47,551 nucleotides of DNA from Saprospiraceae bacterium (lineage in GTDB: Bacteria > Bacteroidota > Bacteroidia > Chitinophagales > Saprospiraceae). The position numbers and the translations under genes are program-made. The stretch covers positions 1-47,551 of the forward strand of contig JANQQI010000118.1 in the NCBI GenBank assembly GCA_028285085.1. The letters are read 5' to 3'. Shown here piece by piece: positions 1 through 10,290 of the stretch (positions are counted from its first letter, which is position 1; each line of letters opens with the position of its first letter). The notes beneath the pieces are model-generated. The model was given only the letters and a program-made list of their open reading frames with translations. It did no database searches and was not told the DNA's origin.

Positions 1-89
1 TAAAATGAAACTACTAATTAATAGCATACACTAGTAATAAGAATCTAATGCTATAGTAATAAGAAATATTTTACTATACTTTTTAGATT

Positions 90-127
90 AAAAAAAACAA
101 CAGCGCCCCACATTGCTGTGAGGCGCT
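90..127 (-). terminator. Rho-independent terminator of the RHS gene
   Basis: Stem AGCGCC (102-107) pairs with GGCGCT (122-127) and continues, after a C/A mismatch, with CACA/TGTG around a TTGC loop. Read on the minus strand it is followed by GTTG and a run of eight T (97-90). It lies about 75 bases past the RHS stop codon, so little room remains for a co-transcribed immunity gene. Confidence 0.8.
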
Positions 128-200
128 TGGTTGTCAGTTATAACTTTGTAGCGTAGGTGATCAATTTAGAAAACATCAGCAAGAAAAAAATTAAACTTGC

Positions 201-3200
201 TTATTGTTTACTTCTCTTTTCTTCAATCTGTTGTTCAGTAGGAACATATAAGTATTTCGTCATATACTTTCCTCCTATTTTTTTCCAGCTCTTCTGTCTT
301 GCTATACTTGCTTCAGCGCTATGGACATTAGCAGGATGCTTGTCGACATGAAAATAATTTTCTTTTACTTCTTTTTTCGGATCTATAGGTTTACCTTCTG
401 CTGCACCAATAATATTTTGAGCTTTGAAGGCATTCTCTTCATCACTTTGATCATAAGCATCTCCGGCACCTGGGACTCCCTTTACCCCTTCTATAAAATC
501 AAGCTCACCATCCATAAATTGTCTACCATGTTCTAATTCATGCATTCCACGTGATTCATCACTTGTCTCAAAGTCAATACCAATGCCCGAATAAACATCA
601 ATTTCCACTCTATTTTTATCAAAATTAAAGTAAGCTTCACCACCTTTACCGTCTGGGCTTCTAGTGTCAAGTATATTAATATGAAATTCAATATCGGATA
701 CGCGCATTCTATCTAAATGGTCTAGAAATGCTTTAGCTTCATCCGTTCCAATATTTTCAAGTCTCTTAATAATACGATTTAAAAGCTTTTCATTGCCCGT
801 AAAATATCTTCCATCGACATCGTAGAAACGAATAGGATTATCTCCAGAAAAGTGATAAGGACTTAAATTGAGGTACTGTTCCGCCAACGGATCCACTGCA
901 TGCCATCTGCCGATCGCCGGATCGTACCAACGTGCACCGTAATCCAACCAGTCTAATCCGAAATTATCGTTCAGTTCTTTACCATTATACAAATAGGCAT
1001 TCTCTGGTGTGTTTACCATTTCTTTCCAAGGGCCGTTCATTTCCATCCCAAAGGGATAGTAATGGCTTTCCTGCAGAATTTCGGTGTAGGTGGAACCTAC
1101 TGGGAGACTATTACCACCAGCATTGAAAGGCTGTAGGTAACCATCCTGATTGAGGTCAGAAAAGACGACACGGGTATTCCCCAAGTGATCTCTGAGAAAG
1201 TATTCGTATTGCGGTTTGGGTCCATTATAGGTCACACGGCCTTCCTGATGATAGATCGCTTCCACCTCTCCTCCACTGTACTCAATCTCACCGGAATACT
1301 CTTTTTCAACGGCACCATCAACGATTTTGCGGAGCTTGTTGCCCATCGCATCGTAGATAATCTGAATAGTATTGCCGGTCGTATTGAAGGTAATGATCTC
1401 TGGCAAATTGAGGTAATTGTACATCACCGTCATCTTTTTGTTTTGATCCACGGTCAAGTTACCCGCACCGTTATAGTCGTAGTCACCACCGGCACCTTTG
1501 TAACCATAATCCTGATTACTGCCTTCGATAATTGATTCCAGGTGATTATTATTATCGTAAACGTAAGTGAGAAAATCAATCTGATCGAATTCATAAGAGA
1601 ACTGGCCACTGCCTTCATCACAGATGTTGGTTACCCCACGGCGCTTCAACCAATCGATATTGCCTTCCAGGTCGTAATCCATTTCTACGCCATACAGATT
1701 ATCCGTGCTGTAGAGTCCGTTTTGTACTTCTTTGAATAAGCCTTCCTTGAGGCGATCTAGCGGATCGTACCAGAAGCTGTAATTCTGGATCGCTTTGCCG
1801 GCTACTTTCCAAGTCATCCCGGAGATATTGCCGTTGAATTGGCCTGGAGATTCCACCAGATCATCACCACCTCCGTAAGTCAATTCGATCGCAAAAAGAT
1901 CAGGGTTGTCGATGCTGCCATTTGGCTGAGGGGTAATCCCTGTGGTATTCTTCCAAGTGATATTCAGCGATTGCTCTACGGCATCAACAAAATCGGTTTG
2001 AGTTTGTGTATTGGTGATTCCGGCAGTATTTAGCTCCACAATCAGAGCTGTTTCCAGACTATCCAAAATCGCCTGATCGGAATCTGCGTTGATCCAATGC
2101 GCCGACATATCTACCGACATGGTGTGCGTCGGTGAGTTATTGCTCATTCCGGTACTACCAACAACCTGGGTGCTTTGCTTTTCCACCAATTCGTAGAATA
2201 AATCGTGGTCGTAGTACTTCGATTCTTCCGTCACTTTGATCATGGAGGCCTGAACACCAGCAGCGAGATCGGAGTAGTTGTAATCTACAGTCACTCGGAT
2301 TGGCTTGATGCCTTCGAGCGTCAACGGGCAGATTGCACAGTCCGTATAGCCCAGATTCAGGCAACGGGTACAAGGATCATTGTCGAAGGCACAACTGCTG
2401 CAATTGAGAATCCCCAATTCTTGACAAGTTGTGCATTCATCCTGAATATTCCAGTAGGGACAATCGTTACACTTATAGCCATTTTGATTACAAAGTGCAC
2501 AAATTTCAGCCGGAGGATCACTTGGCGGTGTGCCGGTACAATTACTTTGGTCAAATTCGACAAACTCATTCGGCCAGTTGTATAAGTATTCAAATTCAAT
2601 ACTGGTCTGTAGAATGGTGATGGCTACCGTCGGCCCGTCTTGGCCAATCAAGACATCTTGATAAGGAATGTTATTTTGGTCCAGCCAGTTTTCCAAATCT
2701 ACTTCCAATAGACCAAGCTGGATAAGGTCATAAGGATAATTAATATCAACCAACATCCCTCCGGTCGTGTAAATACCAAATATCTGTGTCCCCAGCATAT
2801 TGAACTGTGCTCGATAGTCACATTTGTAACAATCCTCCGCAGGATCACAAATGGCGATCGTCTCGTTGTTTGAATCCCCATCATCAACCTGATTAATATT
2901 TGTCAGCCAACCACGCGAGTTGTATCCGTAATTGATCGTTTGCAGTACGGTCCCGGCAGGATCGTTGCCGGACAAGCGTTTTACCCACGGGCGGTCTTCA
3001 TTGTCGTAGCCCATGCGGCAAATATCAACGACGGGAAAAGCATCTACTCCATGCTCTACGCGCGTCACTCGGAAAGCATGATCGATGATGTTGGTGGTAC
3101 TAATATCAAGGCTTGGCACATAAGAAGAAGTGTGCTCACGCATGATATTTTTTATATTATCTGCATTATCGTAAGATGTAGAAATATCATCACTTCCGTT

Positions 3201-6200
3201 TACATAATTATCTGCAGCTTGAGCAACGACTCGCCCAAAAGCATCATAAGTAAAATCGGTCGATAGCCAGTCATTTGTACCTAACACTCGAACGCGTTGA
3301 GTAGATAACTTACCATTGAAAGCGCTATTAGAAGCACCAAAATTATTATCGTAAGTATTCTCAATGATATTCGTACTCGGTCCTTCGGGGCCATCCAGCG
3401 AAGTCACCCGCAAACGATCGTAAGTATCGTAGTAATTGTAAGTGCGGTGACCGTTGGGTAAAATGGTCAACTCCAGAAAGTCATTATCGTAGTAGAAATA
3501 CTCCGTCGCACCACCACCGGGGATCGTCTTTTGTGACAAACGATTGTGTTCATCGTACATGTAGTTATAGACATACTCCAGAGGTGTCGTCACTGTACCG
3601 ATATTACCGTAGCCATCAAAAGCAAAATAGGTATCTGCACTTTCTGTCTCCGACAGATGCTCTCGGCTCAAACGCGTCCGTTCCAACCCATCCTGAAACA
3701 CTTCAGATTCATTACCATTTTCATCAATAGTTTTAATCTTATACAGACTATTGGCTGGAAAACTATTGACTTCCAAATCCTCATTACTGCCATAACTCAT
3801 GGTCACGATACTCCCATCCGGGTGATCCACTTGCTGCATTCTACTCAGCGGTGAAAACTCATACTGATAGGCAACCGGGTCACTACCGATGGCGTATTTG
3901 ATCACTGGACGGCCAAAACCATCGTATTTGACCGATTGTATCACTTTATCCCCTTGATTGGGCGTGTAATCCAAACGGCGTGTCAAAAGGCTCCGCCCAA
4001 AGCCATCAAAAGTTTGTTCAGCTTTCTGCGCATCCGTTCCGTCTGGATAAGTCGTTTCAGAAGCGACTTTATTCTCACCGCCACCAGCTAATTGATACTG
4101 GTATTGATAGGTAGTCAACGACTTAGTTTGAGAAGGCGTGCCATTACCCAAAACCTCCGTGGTTTGCAGACGATGCAGATCATCATAGGTATAAGATATC
4201 CCGGTGCCATCCATATCGGTAGAGGATGACAGTTGCCGCAATAGATTATGTCCCCAAGTCCAGGTCCATTGATCGTAAGTCTTAGACTCTAATAATCCTT
4301 TATCCCAAGAATACAGTTCGGGAATAGTGTAGGCTTCCTTGAGCATCTGGTCGGGATAATCATCCGTATCATTATCATAAAATAACTGGAACTGTGGCTC
4401 CCAGACATTAATATCTCCTTCGATAGCATAGAAGTAGGTTGGAACAATTAGGTTATTGCTACCCAGCAATTCGTAACGCGTCTTACTCCCCTTCTGCACG
4501 GAACCCGTGGTTTTTTCCCAAAGCGGTACGGCCGTCATATTCCGGTTGAGCATCTCACTAAGCGCCAAACTCGAAATATGTGGATCACCTTCACTCAGAA
4601 TATCTTGCGCGTATTTAATTTCGGTAGTCATGCCCACACTCGCCCCAGAAACAGAGTACGTCTTCGGTACAAAGTACTGATTGTCGTAAGTATAAGAGCT
4701 AGTGGTCACCACCGGGCCGGAACCATCCGTTCCCCAAATACTTTCGGTAGTAGAGGTCAATTTATGCCATTGAGGAATATGAGAGTAGTAGATCATTTTC
4801 AACTGATGCGACAGGCCGCAATTTGGCTCGGCGGGGAAATAATTGCCGGTTTCATCTCTGAAAAGTAATGGCAATAAACAATTATTGCACATCACTTTAC
4901 CAGTCCAAATCCAATCAAATTCATTCCAATTAGTTGAATATTCGTTTACGATTTCTTTTACCTTCAAACCATTGATATCATAAACCTCTTTTTTTAATAG
5001 ATTGCCGTTATTAGCGTTAAAAAATCGGGGTACTCCCAATACCGTATAGTTACTGGAAGTTGTAGAGGTAGAAAAATCCTCATTCGCATAAGTCGATACT
5101 TCCGAACCGTATTTCACTTCGTCCTGATCTTCATATTCTTTGGTCACCGTGGTGTAGCCAACAATTCCTTGGGCGTGCATCCATGATAATGGCGCCAAAC
5201 TTGAAGAGGCAATGTTGACCTGATAGGCATAAGCGGTGTTTAGTAAGCCATTATATATTTCGCCTTCACCGATTCTGATACCAGCTTCCCCAGTAAAATC
5301 AGGAATTGAATTGAGAATGCCCGTAGAATTTCCATTTGGATCGACATAGCTAAAGTTGGTAGTAAGAATATTACCATTTGCATCATTCGTGGTTTTTTTT
5401 GCCACTCGAAGTCCTCCTCCTTGTTTGAAAAGCGATGTTAATTCCAATTCTGCCACATTAATACTTGCACTAAAAGTAGCACCACAATTTTGTAGACCAA
5501 GTGGCACATTCATGCTAAAGTTATAAGTTCCCGGATCAAGAAAAATGGTGGGTGGTAATAAAATATCCAATCCAAAATAAGCTTCGTATCGCCCCGTCCA
5601 GGTATCCCCCGGATTAGTTAAGAAGGTTGTTGGATCCAAGGTCAGAGTAGTTGAAAAACTAGGATCGCTAATCCCCGTAATGTCTACTTCCAAAAAAGCG
5701 GGGAAAGCATTAAGATCATTACAGCCTATACTGGCCCAAGTTGCATTGATAAAGACAGGCACACCGTCTATTCCACAAAGATTGGCACCATTCTCTCCAA
5801 CTACTACTTCCAAATTTGGATAATTTTGCATGAGCAAATCATCATCATCACACGGCGGATCGGGATCTAATGGATCAAAACAAGGAAAATCTGTGAACAA
5901 CGAAAGACCAAGTTCATTTAGCTGAGAATTAAATTTCAAATCATCGCCTGCATTATTGAACCGATGCATTTCGTAATCGAAAGTGGTTGATCCGCCTATA
6001 GGTGAAAAAATACTTTCGAGAATAAATGCTTTAGTCGGTTCTTCTTTTGCCTTTCTATCCGCTGCGACGATTGAACTAATGGTACAACTACCATTAATCG
6101 TTTCTTCACAAGTCAATGTACAAGAGGTAGAGCCACTGGGCTCGATGACATCTCTGACATAGTAAACTGAAGGAATGAGATTTCTATTATCGGCCGCATT

Positions 6201-7748
6201 ATTATAAAATCCCCAATAATCTTGCGACATGGATGTTTTTGCGGGTAATTTTGTTGCTTCATTATAGGAGAAGGTATATGGTTTTTCGAGACAAAAATCA
6301 TTTACACCACAAAATTCTATGGAATTGAGCTTTAGGCGCTTTAGATTATTATTATCTGTAATCAGAACTGAGATATCCGGTAAATCATCCACTAGTTCTG
6401 CCCAATCATTAAGCGGCTTGGGGGCATCAGAAGCAAAATAGTCCGTATTAAAAATAAATTCCTTATATGGGTTATTTCCAATTTTGACTTCTATCCTTTC
6501 TAATACCTTCCCACCTTTTAGGTCTTCTCGCACACCTGTTTTAGTATGAAAAAAAATGCGTTCCTCTATATCAGGGGAAGGGGAAGAAATATTTGCTAAA
6601 TCGACTCGATCATAACGAACGAGAGACACACTAGCAGAACGTTGGTTCTCGGGAATATTTACATTTGGCACACCACAGTCCAAAAAACAGCTATGATAAA
6701 TATGCAACCAGTTCTCACTAAAACCAGGGACAGGCTGAATACCATTAACCCCTGAAAAGGGTTCGTACGGTTCTTTATCGTAATTAAAGATAATCCGTCG
6801 ACCATTGACCGTTTGAATCTCCCGTAAAAACCAGGACGAAATATGACTAAAGGTGTAATTTTCCGCTTCATCAATGGGCAGACAATTATCACAGTTATAA
6901 TTATAAATAGGTCCATTGGGCGTTGGAGCCCGGAAATTATAGGTTTTCGAGTATGTTTTCTGCCTAGCCGCATCTACCGTTCCAAATAAAAAGACAGTAC
7001 CATCCTGAGCGGTGATTTTCCATCCCGGATTTTCGTAGGTAATTTTTAACCCATGATCGGTCAAAGGGATAAACACCTTATCATCGTTGAGAACAAATTT
7101 CCCGGAATAACCCATGAAGTTAAAAGCGAATACATCCGGCTCCAGATCAATTTCACTGTATTTGCATAGATCATCACCGGGGGTGTAGGGATTCCCGTCG
7201 TTTCCAATATAGTTTTCTGTGCTAACCATAGGATCAACGTGCACCGTAAAATTCGAGTTATTTTCAATCGGGTCTAATGGGATGAGGTTTCCAAAGGGTT
7301 GATCAATTGGATGGCCAGGCAAGCGATCAATCTGATTATCAAAGTTGCTGTAGTAGCCGGGATAAGAAGCCCCCGTCTCTCGATGCCTGAATCCAAAGTC
7401 ATCTTTATCCCGAATCTCGCGGGTAATGACCCCGCCGGCATTGAGTGACCAGCCGAGGCCCACCCAACTGGCTTCTTCTGTCACGCGATTTCCAGCGCTG
7501 TGATAACTGACACTAATCGGTACAGATACTTCTTTAGTTTGGAGCGTGTATAAGGGAATATTTATACCTGCAGTACCGGTATATTCATTAACGGGAATAT
7601 CGACATATTCCTTCAAGGCAGCTGCTTCGGGGCCCGCCGGTAAGTTGGCCATAGGACTTTGTAAGCCATTAATTTGTGCCTCAGCGATGGTATCTGCTAA
7701 AAACAGAGACAACAATATGAGGCTGATATATCTTGTGAATAATTTCAT
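201..7748 (-). CDS. Giant secreted RHS-repeat protein with metallopeptidase-like C-terminal tip
   Basis: This 2515-residue protein begins with a signal peptide (about 1-24). A conserved Bacteroidota RHS front follows (IPVNEYTGTAGINIPLY, SYHSAGNRV, GLGWSLNAGG), then a long YD/RHS-repeat region. Residues 1750-1807 hold six CxxC knuckles in three tandem units. The RHS core (DHLGNTRVVF, YYPFGMEMNG, YNGKELND, LDYGARWYDPAIGRWHAVDP) ends near DVDGR, residue 2314. The last 200 residues are a separate tip with HELEH (H2403, E2404, H2407), a zinc-metallopeptidase HExxH motif, and a downstream EEN that may supply the third ligand. Known of the family: RHS shells enclose a variable C-terminal toxin. Inferred: the tip is a protease-type effector, perhaps M91/NleD-like. 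The tip DNA is clearly more AT-rich than the repeat region, as expected for swapped toxin tips. The gene follows the T9SS-tagged gene by 28 bases. Confidence 0.9.
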   Translation of the reverse strand: MKLFTRYISLILLSLFLADTIAEAQINGLQSPMANLPAGPEAAALKEYVDIPVNEYTGTAGINIPLYTLQTKEVSVPISVSYHSAGNRVTEEASWVGLGWSLNAGGVITREIRDKDDFGFRHRETGASYPGYYSNFDNQIDRLPGHPIDQPFGNLIPLDPIENNSNFTVHVDPMVSTENYIGNDGNPYTPGDDLCKYSEIDLEPDVFAFNFMGYSGKFVLNDDKVFIPLTDHGLKITYENPGWKITAQDGTVFLFGTVDAARQKTYSKTYNFRAPTPNGPIYNYNCDNCLPIDEAENYTFSHISSWFLREIQTVNGRRIIFNYDKEPYEPFSGVNGIQPVPGFSENWLHIYHSCFLDCGVPNVNIPENQRSASVSLVRYDRVDLANISSPSPDIEERIFFHTKTGVREDLKGGKVLERIEVKIGNNPYKEFIFNTDYFASDAPKPLNDWAELVDDLPDISVLITDNNNLKRLKLNSIEFCGVNDFCLEKPYTFSYNEATKLPAKTSMSQDYWGFYNNAADNRNLIPSVYYVRDVIEPSGSTSCTLTCEETINGSCTISSIVAADRKAKEEPTKAFILESIFSPIGGSTTFDYEMHRFNNAGDDLKFNSQLNELGLSLFTDFPCFDPLDPDPPCDDDDLLMQNYPNLEVVVGENGANLCGIDGVPVFINATWASIGCNDLNAFPAFLEVDITGISDPSFSTTLTLDPTTFLTNPGDTWTGRYEAYFGLDILLPPTIFLDPGTYNFSMNVPLGLQNCGATFSASINVAELELTSLFKQGGGLRVAKKTTNDANGNILTTNFSYVDPNGNSTGILNSIPDFTGEAGIRIGEGEIYNGLLNTAYAYQVNIASSSLAPLSWMHAQGIVGYTTVTKEYEDQDEVKYGSEVSTYANEDFSTSTTSSNYTVLGVPRFFNANNGNLLKKEVYDINGLKVKEIVNEYSTNWNEFDWIWTGKVMCNNCLLPLLFRDETGNYFPAEPNCGLSHQLKMIYYSHIPQWHKLTSTTESIWGTDGSGPVVTTSSYTYDNQYFVPKTYSVSGASVGMTTEIKYAQDILSEGDPHISSLALSEMLNRNMTAVPLWEKTTGSVQKGSKTRYELLGSNNLIVPTYFYAIEGDINVWEPQFQLFYDNDTDDYPDQMLKEAYTIPELYSWDKGLLESKTYDQWTWTWGHNLLRQLSSSTDMDGTGISYTYDDLHRLQTTEVLGNGTPSQTKSLTTYQYQYQLAGGGENKVASETTYPDGTDAQKAEQTFDGFGRSLLTRRLDYTPNQGDKVIQSVKYDGFGRPVIKYAIGSDPVAYQYEFSPLSRMQQVDHPDGSIVTMSYGSNEDLEVNSFPANSLYKIKTIDENGNESEVFQDGLERTRLSREHLSETESADTYFAFDGYGNIGTVTTPLEYVYNYMYDEHNRLSQKTIPGGGATEYFYYDNDFLELTILPNGHRTYNYYDTYDRLRVTSLDGPEGPSTNIIENTYDNNFGASNSAFNGKLSTQRVRVLGTNDWLSTDFTYDAFGRVVAQAADNYVNGSDDISTSYDNADNIKNIMREHTSSYVPSLDISTTNIIDHAFRVTRVEHGVDAFPVVDICRMGYDNEDRPWVKRLSGNDPAGTVLQTINYGYNSRGWLTNINQVDDGDSNNETIAICDPAEDCYKCDYRAQFNMLGTQIFGIYTTGGMLVDINYPYDLIQLGLLEVDLENWLDQNNIPYQDVLIGQDGPTVAITILQTSIEFEYLYNWPNEFVEFDQSNCTGTPPSDPPAEICALCNQNGYKCNDCPYWNIQDECTTCQELGILNCSSCAFDNDPCTRCLNLGYTDCAICPLTLEGIKPIRVTVDYNYSDLAAGVQASMIKVTEESKYYDHDLFYELVEKQSTQVVGSTGMSNNSPTHTMSVDMSAHWINADSDQAILDSLETALIVELNTAGITNTQTQTDFVDAVEQSLNITWKNTTGITPQPNGSIDNPDLFAIELTYGGGDDLVESPGQFNGNISGMTWKVAGKAIQNYSFWYDPLDRLKEGLFKEVQNGLYSTDNLYGVEMDYDLEGNIDWLKRRGVTNICDEGSGQFSYEFDQIDFLTYVYDNNNHLESIIEGSNQDYGYKGAGGDYDYNGAGNLTVDQNKKMTVMYNYLNLPEIITFNTTGNTIQIIYDAMGNKLRKIVDGAVEKEYSGEIEYSGGEVEAIYHQEGRVTYNGPKPQYEYFLRDHLGNTRVVFSDLNQDGYLQPFNAGGNSLPVGSTYTEILQESHYYPFGMEMNGPWKEMVNTPENAYLYNGKELNDNFGLDWLDYGARWYDPAIGRWHAVDPLAEQYLNLSPYHFSGDNPIRFYDVDGRYFTGNEKLLNRIIKRLENIGTDEAKAFLDHLDRMRVSDIEFHINILDTRSPDGKGGEAYFNFDKNRVEIDVYSGIGIDFETSDESRGMHELEHGRQFMDGELDFIEGVKGVPGAGDAYDQSDEENAFKAQNIIGAAEGKPIDPKKEVKENYFHVDKHPANVHSAEASIARQKSWKKIGGKYMTKYLYVPTEQQIEEKRSKQ

Positions 7749-7776
7749 GACAATTAGCTTTTAATTTTTTGAAAAA

Positions 7777-8532
7777 TCATTGATTATCCTGGATGATAAT
7801 CTTTTGGGAAAGTTGCTTACCGACCGAGTCCTGCAAACGAATGAAATAGGCCCCAGCGGGATAATCGCTAACCGATAATTCCCAGCGGTGCTGCACACTC
7901 GTAGCGCTCAGCGGATGTGTTGCCGAATAGAGTGTTTTCCCAAGCAGACCAACAAGGGTAATGGTAACTTCATCCTGCAGGTGCTGGCCTTCTAGTTCCA
8001 CCGTGATATCCTGATCGGCGGGGTTTGGAAAGACCTTGAGGGCCAGATGAGCTGGGGACATTGCTACGCGTTGTACCAAGGTTTGGGGTCCTAGTTCAAT
8101 GACCATAGAAGTTTCCTTGTGATACACGATCGATTGTGCAGGCAAGGCCCCGGTATCGCCAGCCAAATGACAACCTATCGCTTCTCCGGCGAGCACCACG
8201 ACGCGATAACGGCCATCCGGTAGCTCGGAGAAGGTCGTCTGGCCATCTTCTGATGTTTGTCGGGCGACCGTGGCCCAGCGGTTGTTGACCCCACAAGCTG
8301 TGCTGATTTTCCCTTGGCCAGAGGTCACCTGACCGAGAGCTTGTAATTCAAAAACATAGGCTGGGACTTCTTCCGCTGTGGCGACATTGCAGCCATGGTA
8401 GCCGGCAGTACCAAGCGTCGTCGAGGTAGCGGTCAAGGCGTCATCCGCCCGATCAATAATAACTTCCGCCTGTAGCGAAACGGTCAGCAGGGACATAGCA
8501 ATCCCTGCTACAATGCTGTTCGTACCAATCAT
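7777..8532 (-). CDS. Secreted protein with T9SS type A sorting domain
   Basis: The 251-residue product starts with a hydrophobic signal peptide ending near SLQAE (residue 23). Its tail, from about residue 168, begins VFPNPADQDITVEL and ends in FIRLQDSVGKQLSQKIIIQ, the form of a type IX secretion C-terminal sorting domain that directs export and surface attachment. The middle has a carboxypeptidase-regulatory or SpaA-like beta look (TTFSELPDGRYRVVVLAG) with several Cys that may form disulphides. I do not recognise a specific function. It sits directly upstream of the RHS gene on the same strand and probably shares its transcript, so it may be a surface partner or adhesin for the RHS protein. 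Confidence 0.8.
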   Translation of the reverse strand: MIGTNSIVAGIAMSLLTVSLQAEVIIDRADDALTATSTTLGTAGYHGCNVATAEEVPAYVFELQALGQVTSGQGKISTACGVNNRWATVARQTSEDGQTTFSELPDGRYRVVVLAGEAIGCHLAGDTGALPAQSIVYHKETSMVIELGPQTLVQRVAMSPAHLALKVFPNPADQDITVELEGQHLQDEVTITLVGLLGKTLYSATHPLSATSVQHRWELSVSDYPAGAYFIRLQDSVGKQLSQKIIIQDNQ

Positions 8533-9636
8533 TGTAGTTGTATTTTAAAAATTAGAAAATAAATGCCCGGGCTTGTGTACGACGACACAAACCATTTTCA
8601 ACGCTTGCCTGGAAATCCTATAGCGGATCACAAGCTGTAATTTCAACCTACGTTAAGCGAAAAAAATACATGTCAACATAAAAAATATCGACAGTGCTGT
8701 TTGCCTTTTTAGAACAAGGTTTTTCACCTTTGCCTAATTAGAGACATCGACATAATGTTCTAATCTGATTAATTCCAGGATTGGGTTTAAGTATTGGCTT
8801 TATTAAACGTGTTGTATCATTTTGAAATTAATTTCAAAGGCAAATACATCGTTTATATTAACCAACAATTGCAGTAATTTAATTTGAGAGAAGATTATTA
8901 CCAATCAATAATAACTGAGAGTATTAAGGTGACTAACTACTTTATTAACAATTATTTCAATAATGAAAAAATAATTGCAAAAAAGCAGATCGACAATAAA
9001 TTGGTCTCAAAGAGAGAGAGAGGATGGGGTGTGATAAGTTTTGCATCTGTTCAATTTTAAAAAAAGCAAGAAATAAGGCAATCTTCGCATCGAAGCCATT
9101 AAGCTTTTATACGAAAAAGAGGATTTAATCCATTTTAACTGTTGCTTACAGCGAAGCAAACAACTACGACAAGCCACAAATAATCAGCAGCCTACACAAT
9201 AATTCAATAAAAAATGGTATACGAGCAGATGGTAAAGTATATGAGGAAGGCACATTGTAAAGATAGGTGAATCTCTAATAAGGTTCAAGTCTTTTGAGAA
9301 AAAAAGTGAAAATATTTTCTAGTGGCGGAATATTTAAAATGAGGCAGGAATACTTATCTGTTTCTCATAATTTCATTGTGGTTTTCTAAAAAAATTATTT
9401 CACCGAAAATATCATTACAGCTTATTTTTTGAACACCAAGATTTATTTTAACTATGAGATTCTTTAAATTCAATAAATACCATTTAAATTAAACTTAGTA
9501 AGATATTTTTTTGCGTGAGGCGTTCCAGACCGAAATAAATATATTGACGGTACCTAAAGACATGATTAGTTTTTTTTAGACTAATAAATCTCATTTTTAT
9601 ATTATCCAAAGCATGAGTCATACTTATGAGCTCACC
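8533..9636. other. Long AT-rich region without a convincing gene
   Basis: About 1.1 kb separates the T9SS-tagged gene from the terminator of the next gene. It is strongly AT-rich and full of stops in all frames. Visible items are a dyad TTGTGT-ACGACG-ACACAA (8573-8590) in the leader of the T9SS/RHS pair, a perfect 18-base palindrome TTTGAAATTAATTTCAAA (8821-8838), and an open stretch of 41 codons without a start codon (9077-9202, plus). I see no tRNA-like clover or IS end. Confidence 0.5.
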
Positions 9637-9673
9637 AAAAAAAATCTCAAAGCAAACTACACTTTGAGATTTT
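9637..9673 (-). terminator. Rho-independent terminator of the PepSY-like lipoprotein gene
   Basis: AAAATCTCAAAG (9641-9652) and CTTTGAGATTTT (9662-9673) form a perfect 12-base-pair stem around a 9-base loop. On the minus strand the stem runs into eight consecutive T. It lies 27 bases past the stop of the lipoprotein gene. Confidence 0.85.
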
Positions 9674-9700
9674 CAATTGAACAACTAATGAAAACAGGTA

Positions 9701-10180
9701 CTATCCATCTGAATCTTCTTCTTCACAAATGACGGTGCCGTCAGCTTCCAGTAATACTTCTAATTCAGAACCATCTCCTTTGATTTCTACTTGGTAGCGA
9801 TTGGTATCATCAAAGAGGTCTTGCCGCTCGGCTTCCTCGATACTGTAATTGGCATAGTTGCTGGCAATGCTACTACTCACCGCATCTGGTAAGCTCTCTG
9901 TAGAGATTTCAGTCTCGGAAAAAAGAAAGCTGCCTTCACTATCAAAGGTCAGTTCAATTTCGTTATCATTGTCATCCTCCAACTCTACTTCGTACACCGC
10001 AGTACCATCACAAAGGGTCTCCTCCTCGGATTCGTCAATCGAATACGCAGGATAGTTGCTCGCAATATAGTCTTCAATAATCTGTGGTAGCTCCACCATG
10101 GTATCATCATCACCATTACAGGACGTCAACATCGCCAGTCCGGCAAGCAGGGCAACGAAAGGTAAAAAGGTCTTTTTCAT
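9701..10180 (-). CDS. Lipoprotein with two tandem PepSY-like domains
   Basis: This 159-residue protein has a lipoprotein signal with lipobox LTSC (Cys21). Two similar units follow, at about residues 33-93 and 97-156. Each starts LPxxxxxxIASNYxxYSIxE and continues into a strand with alternating acidic residues (YEVELEDD, YQVEIKGD) and a closing DxEGSFL or EADGTVI. This is the layout of the PepSY-like/BLIP-like fold common in Bacteroidota periplasmic lipoproteins. The protein is very acidic, which would suit cation binding, but the function of the family is largely unknown. The gene stands alone with its own terminator. Confidence 0.8.
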   Translation of the reverse strand: MKKTFLPFVALLAGLAMLTSCNGDDDTMVELPQIIEDYIASNYPAYSIDESEEETLCDGTAVYEVELEDDNDNEIELTFDSEGSFLFSETEISTESLPDAVSSSIASNYANYSIEEAERQDLFDDTNRYQVEIKGDGSELEVLLEADGTVICEEEDSDG

Positions 10181-10290
10181 ATGGATTGATTTTATGGTTT
10201 AATGAAATCGCTTAACGCGTTATTCATTAGCCAATACGCAAGAAATGGATAGGGGCGTTGTTTGTAAAACCATTTTTTTAAAAATTTCCC

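Noticed and set aside
932-3266. Several open frames on the plus strand inside the RHS gene
   Set aside because: They are shadows of the RHS reading frame, with no start context, domains or conservation pattern.
9007-9025. Short GA-rich repeat
   Set aside because: It is only a few dinucleotide units in AT-rich DNA, with no sign of function.
9077-9202. Open plus-strand stretch of 41 codons, reading in part RIEAIKLLYEKEDLI
   Set aside because: It looks somewhat coding but lacks a start codon, is flanked by stops, and matches no family I know. I list it only as a possible remnant.
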